This document shows positions 43,901 through 52,307 of a stretch of DNA of 64,000 bases, in pieces. The number at the start of each line of letters is the position of its first letter. The first letter of the stretch is position 1. The notes under the pieces were generated by a model. That model made no database searches. It was not told where the DNA came from and worked only from the letters and a program-made list of their open reading frames with translations. Location: the NCBI RefSeq assembly GCF_000718785.1, contig NZ_JOCA01000007.1, positions 1-64,000 of the forward strand, given 5' to 3'. Position numbers and translations under genes: made by a program. Source of the DNA: Streptomyces sp. NRRL WC-3626 (lineage in GTDB: Bacteria > Actinomycetota > Actinomycetes > Streptomycetales > Streptomycetaceae).

Positions 43901-44223
43901 TGCCCGGTCCAGCGGGCGGTCGTGTGCTCGGTGCGCCCGGTCAGCTCCTCGAAGGTGCTGGTGAGTCCGGAGAAGTTGATCTGCGGCTCCAGCAGGGTGC
44001 CGCCGAGTTCGGCGAAGTCCCGGGCGCCCGGTTCCGACATGCTGAAGTACTCGCCCTTGAGGCCGTGCACCACCACGTCGGCGTCGGCGGCGGCCGTGCC
44101 GGCGGACAGTCCGGCGATCGGCGCGGCGGCCGACGCGGCGGGGGCCAGGGCGCCCGTGGACAGGGCCAGTGCACCCACGGTCAGCAGGGTCCACCATCGG
44201 GATCTGGGGAGTTGTCTTGTCAT
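40954..44223 (-). CDS. Secreted multidomain GH2 enzyme with PA14 and LamG domains
   Basis: 1089-aa exported enzyme. Signal peptide ~1-35. A PA14 domain spans ~50-195 (GLKGEYFSMSEPGARDFAELGG; ETGDYTFYAIGDNGFRLFIDDE; FLRWSTPTM). An Ig/SwmB-like linker domain follows (~200-290), then GH2 sugar-binding (NPLPEYPRPQQVRSQWKNLNGPW; FGAVDYRATVYVNGRK), Ig-like and TIM barrel, with acid/base Glu711 in FNEGWGEW and predicted nucleophile Glu780 in DGEHGG. A C-terminal LamG/concanavalin-like domain covers ~900-1085 (YTVSAWVTLDSLPG; LYVDGELASTA; WNGAVDEVHAYDKALTAEEV). PA14 and LamG domains usually bind carbohydrate. ATG at 44223 with GAGGAAAGG upstream. A TTCCAACGTTGGAA operator lies ~74 bp upstream. Likely works with the neighbouring GH43 and GH2 enzymes on a furanose-bearing polymer. 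Confidence 0.9.
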   Translation of the reverse strand: MTRQLPRSRWWTLLTVGALALSTGALAPAASAAAPIAGLSAGTAAADADVVVHGLKGEYFSMSEPGARDFAELGGTLLEPQINFSGLTSTFEELTGRTEHTTARWTGQIEAPETGDYTFYAIGDNGFRLFIDDEPVIDHWVGDWDKEQTSATVRLAAGEKHDFRMEMFQDVGGANMFLRWSTPTMSKQLVPTTAFTPPAGFEVFPVEPTVTEDGRKLRARFENPVGDLAAVAGHLKVEADTTAMPVESVAAAPGDPNSLLITLSEPVQKNQQVRFTYDGEGGLTAGGKAVPRIVRYAVNTSTHRITTPWGDKVDTKNPLPEYPRPQQVRSQWKNLNGPWQFSGAEAGEQPVFGKDLDEKIIVPFPVESQLSGLERHEDHMFYRKLVDVPKNWKVGKSGKSNRLKLNFGAVDYRATVYVNGRKVAEHTGGYNAFTADITDALKSKGKQEIVVAVTDTGGADQPMGKQSTNPGGIFYTQSSGIWQTVWMEPVAEAAIDNVVTTPDIDTGTLAVTVESQNASKHARVEAVARDARGKVVGRVSGPAGKKLDLRVAKQHLWSPDDPYLYDLDIKLKDGRSTDRVGSYFGMREIGIEEVGGFQKLVLNGKPVFSLATLDQGFWPDGLYTAPSDDALAFDLQAHKKLGFNAVRKHIKVESPRWFYHADKLGLLVWQDFVSGNITNETGQKAFVDQGREMMRQHHNSPSVIGWIVFNEGWGEWNREATGRIAESVKAADPSRVVNTHSGVNCCNSKGDSGTGDIIDHHDYNNDDAPFPDHRAAMDGEHGGFTLRTPGHMWPGTPTVIYSGVNDKEALTRKYVENTEKFYLDQAGAELSGSVYTQITDLENELNGLYTYDRREIKVDPVRVREINREVIAAGAAAGDREPLKGGGSWSLDEGTGSTAKDDGPNDKPLTLSEGTGWTPGVSGSALTFDGQGQYAETEGPVVDTTGSYTVSAWVTLDSLPGNYASAVSQDGNRQASPFYLQYGQGAFAFSTPDGQRARLATTPETGRWYHLVGVRDDATNQIRLYVDGELASTATAGPAYVATGPLAVGRAKYNGENTDFWNGAVDEVHAYDKALTAEEVSALHNGEKR

Positions 44224-44296
44224 CGAACCTTTCCTCGCGCAGAGGGCATGGGGCCAGGACGAAACAGGGGTGGCCGTCGGCTCGGCCGGGAAACTA

Positions 44297-44310
44297 TTCC
44301 AACGTTGGAA
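44297..44310. promoter_or_regulatory. LacI-type operator before the PA14-GH2 gene
   Basis: TTCCAACGTTGGAA, a perfect 14-bp palindrome with CG centre, 74 bp upstream of the minus-strand GH2 start codon in an AT-rich patch. It has the general form of LacI-family operators. LacI 2 is a candidate binder. Confidence 0.75.
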
Positions 44311-44475
44311 ATTCATTGTGCAGCGGAATGACAGCACGCCGCCCGACGACTGTCCAGGCCTCGCGCAGAGCTGATGATCCGTCAGCTCGTGCCACGCGGC
44401 GCCGGGATGACCATCGGCCCGGCCTGACGGCTCTCTTGACAGGCCCGGCGCCGGTCACAATCCTGTGAGGGCGTC

Positions 44476-44490
44476 TTTCATCGATGTAAA
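44476..44490. promoter_or_regulatory. LacI-type operator before the GH43 gene
   Basis: TTTCATCGATGTAAA, matching the TTACATCGATGTAA element at 30094 except that one A is missing from the left arm. It ends 27 bp before the GH43 start. It links the secreted GH43 gene to the LacI 1-type operator set. Confidence 0.65.
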
Positions 44491-44517
44491 ACCTCGGCGT
44501 GGAGGTGACGGGACACG

Positions 44518-45612
44518 ATGGCCAGGTTTCCCGAGGGGGCGAGGAGGCTCTTCCGCCGTCCGACCGGCGTGGTCGGCTTCGTGCTGTCCGGCGTGCTCGC
44601 CGCCGCGCTGACCCTGACGTGCGCCGAACCCGCTCAGGCGGACCAGACCGGTCTGCGGGCCGCCGATCCGAGCGTGCTCCGGGTCGGCGGCACATACGTC
44701 TCCGTGCAGTCGACCGGCGGGGGCATCGCCGTGCGGCAGGCCTCCTCGACGGCAGCGCTGGATTCGGCGGCCCCGCGGCAGGTCTGGTCGGACACGCGGG
44801 GGCGTGGTGAGGTCTGGGCGCCGGAGATCGTGATGGACGGCGGCCGCTACTACATCTACTTCACGGCCGGGCGCGGTGCGGCCCACCGGATGTTCGTGAT
44901 CAGCTCGGCGAGTCCCGACAGCGGTTACTCCGCCGAGTCGCAACTGGCCCTGCCGGACGACAAGTGGGCGATCGACGGAACGCTGTTCACGTTCAACGGG
45001 CAGCGCTGGTTCGTCTGGTCCGGCTGGGCCGGGGACACCAATGTCGAGCAGAACCTGTACATCGCCCGGATGAGCGGCCCGACCACACCGACGGGTGCGC
45101 GATACGTCATCTCGCAGCCCCGGGAGAGCTGGGAGCGGGTGGTCGGCAACCCGTTCATCAACGAGGGCCCGGAGCCCATCAAGGATCCGAGCGGGCAGCT
45201 GCACATCACGTACTCCGCCAACGGCAGCTGGAGCGACCAGTACTGCGTGGCCGACCTGCGGCTGCGGGCGGGCGGCGATCCGACGTACGTGTGGGACTGG
45301 TACAAGTCCAACGGCTGCCTCTTCGGTTCGAACCGGGCCACCATGATGGCCGGCTGGGACCCGACGCTGCGCGTCAACGGCCCCGGCCATCACAGCTTCG
45401 TGCTGCTGCGCGGCGACATCAACACCAGCCCGCCCGCCGGGCCGAGGTTCCCGCTGATGTTCCACGCGGTGCCGAAGGGCACGCCGTACACGTGGGAGAA
45501 CCGCTACTGGTACACGGGCACGTTCTGCTGGTGGGGGAACACCACCTACAGCCGGGCCAACGTGCCGGGGCCGAACACGGACACCGGCTGGAGCCTCAAG
45601 TTCTTCGAGTAG
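44518..45612 (+). CDS. Secreted glycoside hydrolase family 43 enzyme
   Basis: 364-aa exported five-bladed beta-propeller hydrolase. The signal peptide has basic residues and FVLSGVLAAALTLTCAEPAQA, cleaved near residue 41. The GH43 triad is visible: Asp50 in RAADPSVLRV (base), Asp153 in WAIDGTLF (pKa modulator) and Glu216 in FINEGPEPI (acid). WAPEIVMDGGRYYIYFTAG is also typical. GH43 enzymes cleave arabinofuranose, xylose or galactofuranose links. The WxPE and NEGPE forms suggest an exo-alpha-L-arabinofuranosidase or related furanosidase, but the subfamily is not certain. ATG at 44518. It is divergent from the PA14-GH2 gene and its stop is one base from that of the convergent SGNH hydrolase gene. 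Confidence 0.9.
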   Translation: MARFPEGARRLFRRPTGVVGFVLSGVLAAALTLTCAEPAQADQTGLRAADPSVLRVGGTYVSVQSTGGGIAVRQASSTAALDSAAPRQVWSDTRGRGEVWAPEIVMDGGRYYIYFTAGRGAAHRMFVISSASPDSGYSAESQLALPDDKWAIDGTLFTFNGQRWFVWSGWAGDTNVEQNLYIARMSGPTTPTGARYVISQPRESWERVVGNPFINEGPEPIKDPSGQLHITYSANGSWSDQYCVADLRLRAGGDPTYVWDWYKSNGCLFGSNRATMMAGWDPTLRVNGPGHHSFVLLRGDINTSPPAGPRFPLMFHAVPKGTPYTWENRYWYTGTFCWWGNTTYSRANVPGPNTDTGWSLKFFE

Positions 45613-45613
45613 G

Positions 45614-46792
45614 TCAGCCGTTGCCGTCGCCGAACGGGCCGTCGGCCGTGAAGGCGTGGGCGGCGAAGCGGTCGCCGATGCGGCGGTGCGTGGCCGCGTC
45701 GGGGTGGAGCCGGTCGGGCAGCGGCAGTTCGGCGTGGTCCGCCTCGCCGTAGAGGTCACGGCCGTCGAGGTGGTGCAGGTTCGGGTCGTCCGCGGCACGC
45801 CGGGTCACGACGCGACGCAGTTCGTCGCGGATGACGCCGAGGGTCAGCTTGCCCGCGGCCCGCTCCTCGGGGTCGCCCGTGGCGGTGAACAGGAGCCTGC
45901 CCTCGGCGAGGTGGCTGAAGTCGTAGGCGGTGGGACCGGGGGTGTCCTCGTGGAGGGGGCACAGGATCGGTGAGACGACGAGCAGCGGCGTGGTGGGGTG
46001 GCCGTCGCGGACGGTGTCCAGGAAGCCGTGGACGGCGGGGGCGAAGGCGCGCAGCCGCATCAGGTCGGCGTTCACCAGGTTGATGCCGATCTTGACGCTG
46101 ATCAGGTCGGCGGGCGTGTCCCGTATCGCGCGGGCGACGAACGGGTCGAGCAGGGCGCTGCCGCCGAAGCCCAGGTTGACCAGGTCCACACCGCCCAGTG
46201 TCGCGGCGCGGGCGGGCCAGGTGCCGGTGGGGCTCGCGGCGTCGGAGCCGTGGCTGATGGAGCTGCCGTGGTGCAGCCAGGTGCGGCGGCCGAGGGCGGG
46301 GGCGGGCTCGACGGGGGCGTCGGTGCGCAGGGCGACGAGTTCGGTGGTCTCGTTGTGCGGCAGCCAGATCTCCACGGTCTTCTCCTCGCCGGGCAGACCG
46401 GTGAAGCGGAGGGTGGCGACGGGGCCGGTGCCGTGCTCGACCGCGCCGGTGCTCATGTCGATGGTGAGGGTGTTGCCGCCGGTCGCGACGGCCTGACCGG
46501 CCGGGTGTCCGTCGACGAGCAGGTCGTACAGCCCGTCCGGGCGGGGCGGGGCGCCGGTGTAGATCCGTTTGGTGGGCAGTGTGTCGAGTTCGACGGCGGT
46601 CGCGCGGGTGCGGAAGACCAGTCGTACGCCGGAGGGCTGGGACTCGGCCATGGCGAGCTGACCGTCCGTGTTCTGGGCGCGGGCCCGGGCGGGCAGGCGG
46701 TGGGGCAGGACCCCGTTCGCCGTGTGTTCCAGCTCCAGGGCGCCGTGTACGAGATCGGCGGTGACGGGTGTGGTGGTCCAGGTGGAGGGCAT
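45614..46792 (-). CDS. SGNH/GDSL-family hydrolase
   Basis: 392-aa hydrolase, probably a carbohydrate esterase. The N-terminal ~170 residues form a beta-sandwich accessory domain, and the C-terminal ~200 the SGNH fold. Block I is HHGSSISHG with nucleophile Ser, block II contains VNLGFGGSALLD, block III VKIGINLVNAD, and block V DRLHPD with catalytic Asp/His. No signal peptide is seen, so it is probably cytoplasmic. Its placement at the end of the carbohydrate island suggests removal of acyl groups from imported sugars; this is inference. ATG at 46792. Confidence 0.87.
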   Translation of the reverse strand: MPSTWTTTPVTADLVHGALELEHTANGVLPHRLPARARAQNTDGQLAMAESQPSGVRLVFRTRATAVELDTLPTKRIYTGAPPRPDGLYDLLVDGHPAGQAVATGGNTLTIDMSTGAVEHGTGPVATLRFTGLPGEEKTVEIWLPHNETTELVALRTDAPVEPAPALGRRTWLHHGSSISHGSDAASPTGTWPARAATLGGVDLVNLGFGGSALLDPFVARAIRDTPADLISVKIGINLVNADLMRLRAFAPAVHGFLDTVRDGHPTTPLLVVSPILCPLHEDTPGPTAYDFSHLAEGRLLFTATGDPEERAAGKLTLGVIRDELRRVVTRRAADDPNLHHLDGRDLYGEADHAELPLPDRLHPDAATHRRIGDRFAAHAFTADGPFGDGNG

Positions 46793-46830
46793 TGTCTCTC
46801 GTCCGTGGGTCGGGCGGGCGGGGTCCGCGG

Positions 46831-47403
46831 TCAGGGTTCGGGCCAGTTGCGCAGGAGGGCGTCCAGCGCGTCGAGGACGCGGGTCCAGGTGTCCTGGGTG
46901 TCAGGGGCGCTGTGACTGAATCCGCCGCCCATCTCCAGGCTGACGTAGCCGTGGAAGACGCTGCCGAGGAGGCGGACCGCGTGGGTCTGGTCCGGTTCCG
47001 TGAGGTCGTAGCCGCGCAGCAGGGCGCGGGTCATCTGGGCGTGCCGCACTCCGGCGCTGGCGGCCGCCGCTTCCGGGCCGAGCCGGAACTGGGCGGCGGC
47101 GTAGCGGCCGGGGTGCTCGCGCGCGTAGTCGCGGTAGACGTTCGCCAGCGCGGTCAGGGCGTCCTTGCCGGCCCGTCCGGCGAGGGCGTCGGCGGCGCGG
47201 TCGGCGAGTTCCTTGAGGGCGAGCAGTGCGATCCGTGTCCTGAGGTCGTGGGAGTTCTTCAGGTGGGAGTAGAGGCTCGCCACCTTCACGTCGAAGCGCC
47301 GGGCGAGCTCCGAGACGGTGACCTGGTCGAAGCCGACCTCGTCGGCGAGCTCGGCCCCCGCTCTGGTCAGGCGTTCGGTGGTCAGTCCCGCACGTGTTGC
47401 CAT
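46831..47403 (-). CDS. TetR-family regulator with WHG-type C-terminal domain
   Basis: 190-aa repressor. The TetR HTH contains LADEVGFDQVTVSELARRFDVKVASLYSHLKNSHDLRTRIA, and the C-terminus is the WHG/TetR_C_33 domain (LANVYRDYAREHPGRYAAAQF; RLLGSVFHGYVSLEMGGGFSH). GAGGGG lies 6 nt before the ATG at 47403; the ATG six bases upstream is too close to it. A CCTAAA-ggc-TTTAGG palindrome lies ~40 bp upstream, near the divergent DNA ligase gene, suggesting autoregulation. In this family the target is often a neighbouring hydrolase; here it may be the SGNH gene behind it on the same strand, 38 bp away. Confidence 0.9.
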   Translation of the reverse strand: MATRAGLTTERLTRAGAELADEVGFDQVTVSELARRFDVKVASLYSHLKNSHDLRTRIALLALKELADRAADALAGRAGKDALTALANVYRDYAREHPGRYAAAQFRLGPEAAAASAGVRHAQMTRALLRGYDLTEPDQTHAVRLLGSVFHGYVSLEMGGGFSHSAPDTQDTWTRVLDALDALLRNWPEP

Positions 47404-47441
47404 AGCCATCCCCTCAATCGACTAAATCGAGTATGCATCTC

Positions 47442-49582
<2,141 letters not shown>

Positions 49583-49757
49583 GCGGCGCGCGGGCCGCCG
49601 CCGGTGTGCTGCCGTACGCGGGTGTTCCGTCACCGACGCGGACGCCGCGTGGCGGGGGGACAGGCCGTCGCCACGGCCGCGGCGGCCCGCCTGTCCGGGG
49701 GCCGTGACGGGGCCCGTGGTTGAATCCCCTTCCGATCACTCTCCGGGAGAGGACGCC

Positions 49758-50666
49758 ATGCCCGCCGACAGCCCGTACGAGATCCTGGACGACCGATTCC
49801 GTACCGGACGGTGTGTGAACGGGGACAGCAGGCTGGAGGTCCTGTACGACGGCTGCCGCTGGGCCGAGGGGCCGCTGTATCTGCCCGCCTGGCGTCAGCT
49901 GGTCTGGAGCGACATCCCGAACGACCGCATCCTGCGCTGGGACGAGGCCACCGCGACCGTGGGGGTCTTCCGCTCACCGGCCGGTCACAGCAACGGCAAC
50001 ACCGTCGACCGGCGGGGCCGGCTGGTCACCTGCGAGCAGGGCAACCGCCGGGTGACCCGCACCGAGGCGGACGGGAGCCTGACCGTCCTCGCCGACCGGT
50101 ACGCCGGCAAGCGGCTGAACAGCCCCAACGACTCCGTCGTACGCTCCGACGGCACGATCTGGTTCTCCGACCCGGACTTCGGCATCATCAGCGACTACGA
50201 GGGTCATCGCGCCGAGTCGGAGATCGGCGCGTGCAACGTGTACCGGATCGATCCGGCGTCGGGTGAGGTCCACCTCGCCGCGGACGGCTTCGACGGCCCC
50301 AACGGGGTCGTCCTGTCCCCCGACGAGAGCCGCCTCTTCGTCTCCGACTCACGGGCCGCCCGCATCCATGTGTTCGGCATCCGGGACGACGGCACGCTGT
50401 CCGGCGGCCGGGTCTTCGCCGAGGGGCGGGGGGACGTCCGTTTCGACAACATCCGCTTCGACGACGAGGGCCGGCTGTGGGCCGCCGCGCTCGACGACGG
50501 CGTGCACTGCTACGACCCGGACGGCACCCTCATCGGACGGCTCCGCGTGCCGGAGCCGGTCTCCAACGTCACGTTCGGCGGGCCGAGGAACAACCGGCTG
50601 TTCATCACCGCCACCACCTCCCTGTACTCCCTGGTGATGTCGGTGACGGGGGCCCCGCGCCTCTGA
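49758..50666 (+). CDS. SMP-30/gluconolactonase-family protein
   Basis: 302-aa six-bladed propeller hydrolase of the SMP-30/LRE family. It shows RWAEGPLYLPAWRQLVWSDIPNDRILRWD with the metal-binding Glu, LNSPNDSVVRSDGTIWFSDPDFG with the Asn/Asp pair, and FDGPNGVVLSPDESRLFVSDS near the second metal ligand. These enzymes hydrolyse sugar lactones such as gluconolactone in a divalent-metal-dependent reaction. No signal peptide, so cytosolic. ATG at 49758 after GAGAGG. It stands alone between ligA and the phosphoribosyltransferase. A role in sugar-acid metabolism linked to the carbohydrate island is possible but not shown. Confidence 0.92.
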   Translation: MPADSPYEILDDRFRTGRCVNGDSRLEVLYDGCRWAEGPLYLPAWRQLVWSDIPNDRILRWDEATATVGVFRSPAGHSNGNTVDRRGRLVTCEQGNRRVTRTEADGSLTVLADRYAGKRLNSPNDSVVRSDGTIWFSDPDFGIISDYEGHRAESEIGACNVYRIDPASGEVHLAADGFDGPNGVVLSPDESRLFVSDSRAARIHVFGIRDDGTLSGGRVFAEGRGDVRFDNIRFDDEGRLWAAALDDGVHCYDPDGTLIGRLRVPEPVSNVTFGGPRNNRLFITATTSLYSLVMSVTGAPRL

Positions 50667-50751
50667 CCGGTCCGCTCCCCCGGCCGGTTGGCCCACCGGA
50701 TTCACGGTTACCCGGCCCCCAGGCGGACGTGGCCGAGGAAGGGAGCGAGCC

Positions 50752-51435
50752 GTGCGATTCCAAAGCCGTGCGCATGCGGGACAGGAACTGGCCGTCAGGA
50801 TGCTGGAGTGGTCGAGCAGCGGCGATCTCGCCAACGTGACCGTGCTGGCGCTGCCGCGCGGCGGCGTCCCGGTCGGGGCGGAGATCGCCCGGGCGATGCA
50901 GGTGCCCCTGGATGTCCTGGTGGTCCGCAGGATCGGGGTTCCCGGGTCCCCCGAGGTGGGGGTCGGGGCGGTCGCCGACGACGATCCCCCGGTGTTCGAC
51001 CGTACGGGGATGAGGGTCCTGGACCTCGCGGAGGACGAACTCGGCGCCGAGGTGGACCGGGCGCGGGCCGAGCTGCGCCGGCAGGAGCGGGTCTACCGGG
51101 GTGACCGGCCCGCGCCGGAGGTCGCCGGTCACAGCATCGTGATCGTGGACGACGGGCTGGCGACCGGCATCACCGCCCGCGCGGCCCTGCGGAGTCTGCG
51201 GCGCGGCGGACCGCTGCGGCTGACCCTGGCGGTGCCGGTGTGCGGTCACGATACCGCGGCGGCGCTGCGGGACGAGGCCGACGACGTGGTGGCCCTGTAC
51301 CGGCCTCGGCGGCTGCGGTCCGTCGGCGAGTGGTACGAGGACTACCACCGGGTCACCGATCAGGAGGTGCTGGACGCCCTGGGTGCGGGGCGAGCGCACC
51401 CCGCCGGTCCGGTGCTCAGCTCCGGGCGGGGGTGA
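50752..51435 (+). CDS. Phosphoribosyltransferase-family protein
   Basis: 227-aa type I PRTase-like protein. The PRPP-binding loop is VIVDDGLATGITARAAL at ~130-146, the N-terminal pyrophosphate region contains LALPRGGVPVGAEIARAM, and DVLVVRRIGVPGSPEVGVGAV resembles the flexible-loop region. This group (often annotated as erythromycin-esterase-associated or unclassified PRTases) is common in actinobacteria and has no assigned substrate. GTG at 50752 preceded by GGAAGGGAGC. Its final 20 bp overlap the convergent VOC gene. Confidence 0.88.
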   Translation: MRFQSRAHAGQELAVRMLEWSSSGDLANVTVLALPRGGVPVGAEIARAMQVPLDVLVVRRIGVPGSPEVGVGAVADDDPPVFDRTGMRVLDLAEDELGAEVDRARAELRRQERVYRGDRPAPEVAGHSIVIVDDGLATGITARAALRSLRRGGPLRLTLAVPVCGHDTAAALRDEADDVVALYRPRRLRSVGEWYEDYHRVTDQEVLDALGAGRAHPAGPVLSSGRG

Positions 51436-52219
51436 GGACCACGAAGTCCGCCCGGTGCGGGTCGAGGCAGACGGCCATCCGGCCGACGCCCTCCGCGTCC
51501 GCCGGTCCCATCTGTACGCTCCCGCCGTTCCCGTTGACCTCGGCGACCGCGGCGTCGCAGTCGGTGACGTTGAACACCGGATGCCAGTACGGCCGCCCGC
51601 CGGCCGGGGCGAGGTCTCCCTCGTCGACCTGCATGAGGCCGCCGTGCATACGCTCCTCGGGCTGCCCGGCCGGGGTGATCAGGGAGTACGTGCCCCCGCC
51701 GCCCGGCAGTTCCATGTCGCTGTAGCGCCAGTCGAAAACACTGCGGTAGAACTCCTTCGCGGCGGCCGCGTCGCTGGTGTAGAGCTCGGTCCAGGACAGT
51801 GAGCCCGGCTCGTCCACGAGGTCGACGCCCTTGCTCTCCCGCGGCTGCCAGACGGCGAACTGGCCGCCCAGCGGGTCGCTGTACTGGGCCATCCGCCCCC
51901 ACTGCTCGAGGTCCATCGGCGGTACCCGCACGGTTCCGCCGCCGCGCTCCACCGCCCGGGTCGTGGCGTCGGCGTCGGTGACGCTGTAGTAGATCATCCA
52001 GGCCGGGCGCGCCCCCTCCTCGGTGAGCTTGCCGAGCCCGGCGACCATCTTGCCGTCCTTGCGGAACATGCCTCCTTCCACGCCCTCCGTCCCGGCCTCC
52101 CCCATGGGCTCGTAGTCCCAGCCGAGCACCGCGCCGTAGAAGGCGGCGGCGGTGGGGACGTCGGGGACGCCGAGGTCGAGCATGCAAGGAGCCCCGGGGG
52201 CGAAGTCGGTGGTGATCAC
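51416..52219 (-). CDS. VOC-family protein with two glyoxalase-like modules
   Basis: 267-aa protein with two vicinal-oxygen-chelate modules. The first starts CMLDLGVPDVPTAAAFYGAVLGWDY. The second starts SLSWTELYTSDAAAAKEFYRSVFDWRYSD and ends ADFVVLTPARS. This Streptomyces-type tandem is annotated as a hydroxylase or glyoxalase-like protein. Metal ligands are poorly conserved and a binding rather than catalytic role is possible. GTG at 52219 follows AAAGGA. It lies 88 bp downstream of the CocE-type hydrolase on the same strand and could be the last gene of the catabolic run. Confidence 0.88.
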   Translation of the reverse strand: MITTDFAPGAPCMLDLGVPDVPTAAAFYGAVLGWDYEPMGEAGTEGVEGGMFRKDGKMVAGLGKLTEEGARPAWMIYYSVTDADATTRAVERGGGTVRVPPMDLEQWGRMAQYSDPLGGQFAVWQPRESKGVDLVDEPGSLSWTELYTSDAAAAKEFYRSVFDWRYSDMELPGGGGTYSLITPAGQPEERMHGGLMQVDEGDLAPAGGRPYWHPVFNVTDCDAAVAEVNGNGGSVQMGPADAEGVGRMAVCLDPHRADFVVLTPARS

Positions 52220-52307
52220 GCGATGTCCTTTCGCAGATTCCCTTTTGACTCAGCGTGCCACCGGGCGCCGGCACCCGCCCCTCGGCTTCGCCGTCCGGGC
52301 CGGTCCG

